From Paramecium sonneborni (lineage: Eukaryota > Ciliophora > Oligohymenophorea > Peniculida > Parameciidae): a DNA stretch of 64,000 nt. The notes below the pieces were generated by a model. The model made no database searches, was not told the DNA's origin, and saw only the letters and a list, made by a program, of their open reading frames with translations. Where the stretch lies: the NCBI GenBank assembly GCA_905182985.1, contig CAJJDN010000002.1:216767-280766 (forward strand), given 5' to 3'. A program made the position numbers and the translations under genes. Of the stretch, positions 61,802 to 64,000 are shown in pieces. Position 1 is the stretch's first letter; each line of letters opens with the position of its first letter.

Positions 61802-64000
61802 TCAATCATTTTTTATTACATAAATTTCTGGCTCTTTATAATTTGGATCATTGTATATAAATTCATCATCTTCAAGCCCTTTTATTTTTTCTTCAGCATC
61901 TTTTTCCAAATTATTTTATTTTATAAGTTCATCAGTGTATTAAACTACTTTATTTTCATATCTATCTTTCTCATATTTATACTCTGCCATCAATCTTCTT
62001 ATCTAATAAAATAATATAATAAATTACATTAACAACATTGACTTATTACAAATCAGGATAATTATCTTTATGATCTTTATTTATTATTTAATTTTTTGAA
62101 TCAATATCTGATTTTCCAGGTTTTAATTTATTTGGATCATAACCATATTGTTTCAATAAACTTTCCAAATAAATTATATGTATTTTAAGTTCTTCTATTT
62201 ACTTTTATAATTTGTTCAATTAATCTTTTTATTTATCATCAGATTACTAACCTGGTTTTTTATCAGATTAACCTTTTTTATCATTCTATTAAGAATCTTC
62301 TTTATTTTTAGTTGGAGTCTTTTGTTTTTAATCATCAATTTATTTTTGAAGTTCTTTTATCTTATCTTCCTATTTTTTTATCTTATCATCAAGCAGAGAT
62401 TTCTCTTTTTCTAATTTAGGTATCTAATCTTTAAATTTATTATTTTCATTTATTTATTCTTTTAATTTCTTATTTTCTTCTTCCTTTTTTTTTATATCTT
62501 CTTGTTATTTTTTTATTATTTCACTCTAATTTTTTTCATTTTACTTTTATTCATTATTTTCTTTCTAATCTTTTTCAATTTTTTCCTTTAGTTTTTTATT
62601 TTCCTCTTCCTTTTTTTTTATATCTTCTTGTTACTTTTTTATTATTTCACTCTAATTTTTTTCATTTTACTTTTATTCATTATTTTCTTTCTAATCTTTT
62701 TCAATTTTTTCCTTTAGTTTTTTATTTTCCTCTTCCTTTTTTTTTATATCTTCTTGTTGTTTTTTTATTATTTCACTCTAATTTTTTTCGTTTTACTTTA
62801 ATTCATTATTTTCTTTCTAATCAATTTAAAATTTTTCTTTAAGTTTTTTATTTTCCTCTTCCTTTTTTTTTATATCTTCTTGTTACTTTTTTATTATTTC
62901 ACTTTAATTTTTTTCATTTTACTTTAATTCATTATTTTCTTTCTAATCTTTCTCAATTTTTTCTTTTAATTTTATAATTTCTTCTTCCTTCTTTTTCAAA
63001 TCTAATTCAATTTTATTATATTTTTCATCTCTTTATTATTTTTAAGTATTTATCTCTTTTTGTAGTTTTTGAATCTGATCCTATAACTTAGAAATTTGTT
63101 CATTTTTTTAGTCTATTTCTTGTTTAAGTACTTTTATTTAATCTATATATTCATTCTCCTTATTATTTTTCTCTATTTTAAAAATATCCTCCTGTAATTT
63201 CTTAATTTATTCCTCCTTTTTCTAGATTTCTATTTCTTATTTTTTAATTATCTAATTTAGCTCAACTTCTTTTTAAGTTTTTTACTATTTATCAATGCTA
63301 TCCTTTTAGTTTTATTCTTAAATCTTTTTAAGTTATTCTTCCAATTATTTTATTTGTTGTGTTTTATTATGATCTTCTTCGGTTAACTTTTCAACTTCCT
63401 TTTCAAACTATTTTAACTTCTTTTCTTTATTTTATAAATTTTTAATAGTTTATTCTAGTTATTTAATTTCTTGTTTTAACTTTTATGTTTAATCAATTTA
63501 TTATTCAATTTCTTTTGAATTATTATGTTCTTGCTTAATTATTTCTTCTTTAAGTCTTGAAACTTCTTACTCCAATTCCTTAATTGACTCTTTGTATTTC
63601 TTTTCAGAAATATCATTTGTTCTTTTAATTTCTTCTTTTACTTTTTCCACTTTCTTTAATTCATTGTAACTACTTTATAGATCTTTAATTTGATTTTATT
63701 AATCTTCTATTTAAGAATTTAATGATTGTAAATCATTTAATAATTCTTTCTTTTCCTCCTCTAATTTATCCATCCTCTTCTGTTAATTTATTTCAGATGA
63801 TTTAACTTTTTAATTAACACTTTCTTTTTCTTTAGAAATTTTTGCTATTTAATTTTAATAATCATCTATTTATTATTTTAATTTTAATATTTCTTATTCT
63901 AAATTTTGATTTTTTTCCTATTTCTCATTTAAATCTTATTCGATATTTTTTATTTATGCTATTGTTTATTTTTCATATTCTTAAAATATTTTAATTTTTT
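61802..64000 (-). CDS. Long coiled-coil protein with 42-residue repeats (5' part off window)
   Basis: Runs off the right edge; the visible part is about 725 codons with one intron (62003-62027). Almost all is heptad coiled coil rich in Lys, Glu and Gln (KESIKELEQEVSRLKEE, KKELLNDLQSLNSQIEDQ). Near-identical repeats of 42 residues (EEENKKLKEKIEKDQKE ... EIIKKQQEDIKKK) occupy 62487-62990. The C-terminus has a short globular tail: QYGYDPNKLKPGKSDID and DDEFIYNDPNYKEPEIYV, then KND before TGA. The form suggests a filament or tether protein of the cortex or basal body (inference). Confidence 0.8.
62487..62990 (-). repeat. 126-bp tandem repeat, four units, in coding sequence
   Basis: The landmark tatatcttcttg recurs at 62493, 62619, 62745 and 62871, exactly 126 bp apart. 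Units encode 42 residues, i.e. six heptads, so unit gain or loss preserves both frame and coiled-coil phase. The two middle units are nearly identical; the one nearest 62990 is most diverged. Confidence 0.92.

Noticed and set aside
62460..63000. Tandem T-rich blocks as a CRISPR-like or telomere-like array
   Set aside because: The 126-bp units are continuous coding repeats of a coiled-coil protein with no spacers.

Overview
The window is macronuclear-type DNA from a ciliate, almost certainly a Paramecium species. It is very AT-rich. Long conserved proteins read through only if TAA and TAG code for Gln and TGA is the sole stop. Genes carry 20-33 nt introns that mostly run GTA...TAG, and intergenic gaps are very short. 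I reconstructed about 50 introns by following reading frame and protein families. About 40 end in TAG, eight in AAG and two in CAG.

Layout: 1-834 is the 3' half of ATP synthase beta, followed by a 1,446-bp exact duplication across a single N (1977). 4346-11448 holds a PDSS2-like prenyl synthase subunit, a BTB protein, a long helical/TPR-like protein and a secreted lipase. 11560-16354 holds an M1 aminopeptidase pseudogene, a membrane RING-H2 protein and a DUSP-USP deubiquitinase. 17406-23671 holds four unknown genes, including a 1,255-residue coiled-coil protein. 23702-31219 is one very large Cys-rich surface-antigen-like gene. 31797-38757 holds tubulin cofactor E, a small basic protein, a tandem CCCH zinc-finger protein, an EF-hand protein and a twin-CxnC protein. 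38789-46277 holds a TPR protein, a Polo kinase, a DusA-like tRNA dihydrouridine synthase and a coiled-coil protein. 46084-48912 is a second N-junction duplication covering a kinesin motor gene. 49079-53874 holds Miro GTPase and two unknown genes. 55307-64000 holds a secreted/anchored protein, CEP104, a YqaJ-like nuclease-fold protein and a coiled-coil protein with 126-bp tandem repeats. The cell-biology theme (CEP104, Polo kinase, TBCE, kinesin, coiled-coil proteins) fits a cell rich in cilia and basal bodies, but the genes are independent units, not operons.

The strongest finding is at the second N junction. The two copies of the kinesin gene differ only by a 170-bp insert at 46838-47007. 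The insert is bounded by TA and by inverted ends reading TATTGT, which is the structure of a Paramecium internal eliminated sequence (IES) retained in one copy and precisely removed in the other. The second is the group of introns with AAG acceptors, several of which rebuild diagnostic motifs (Miro P-loop, lipase block). Many frame breaks fall in A/T runs and look like sequencing or assembly errors rather than gene decay.
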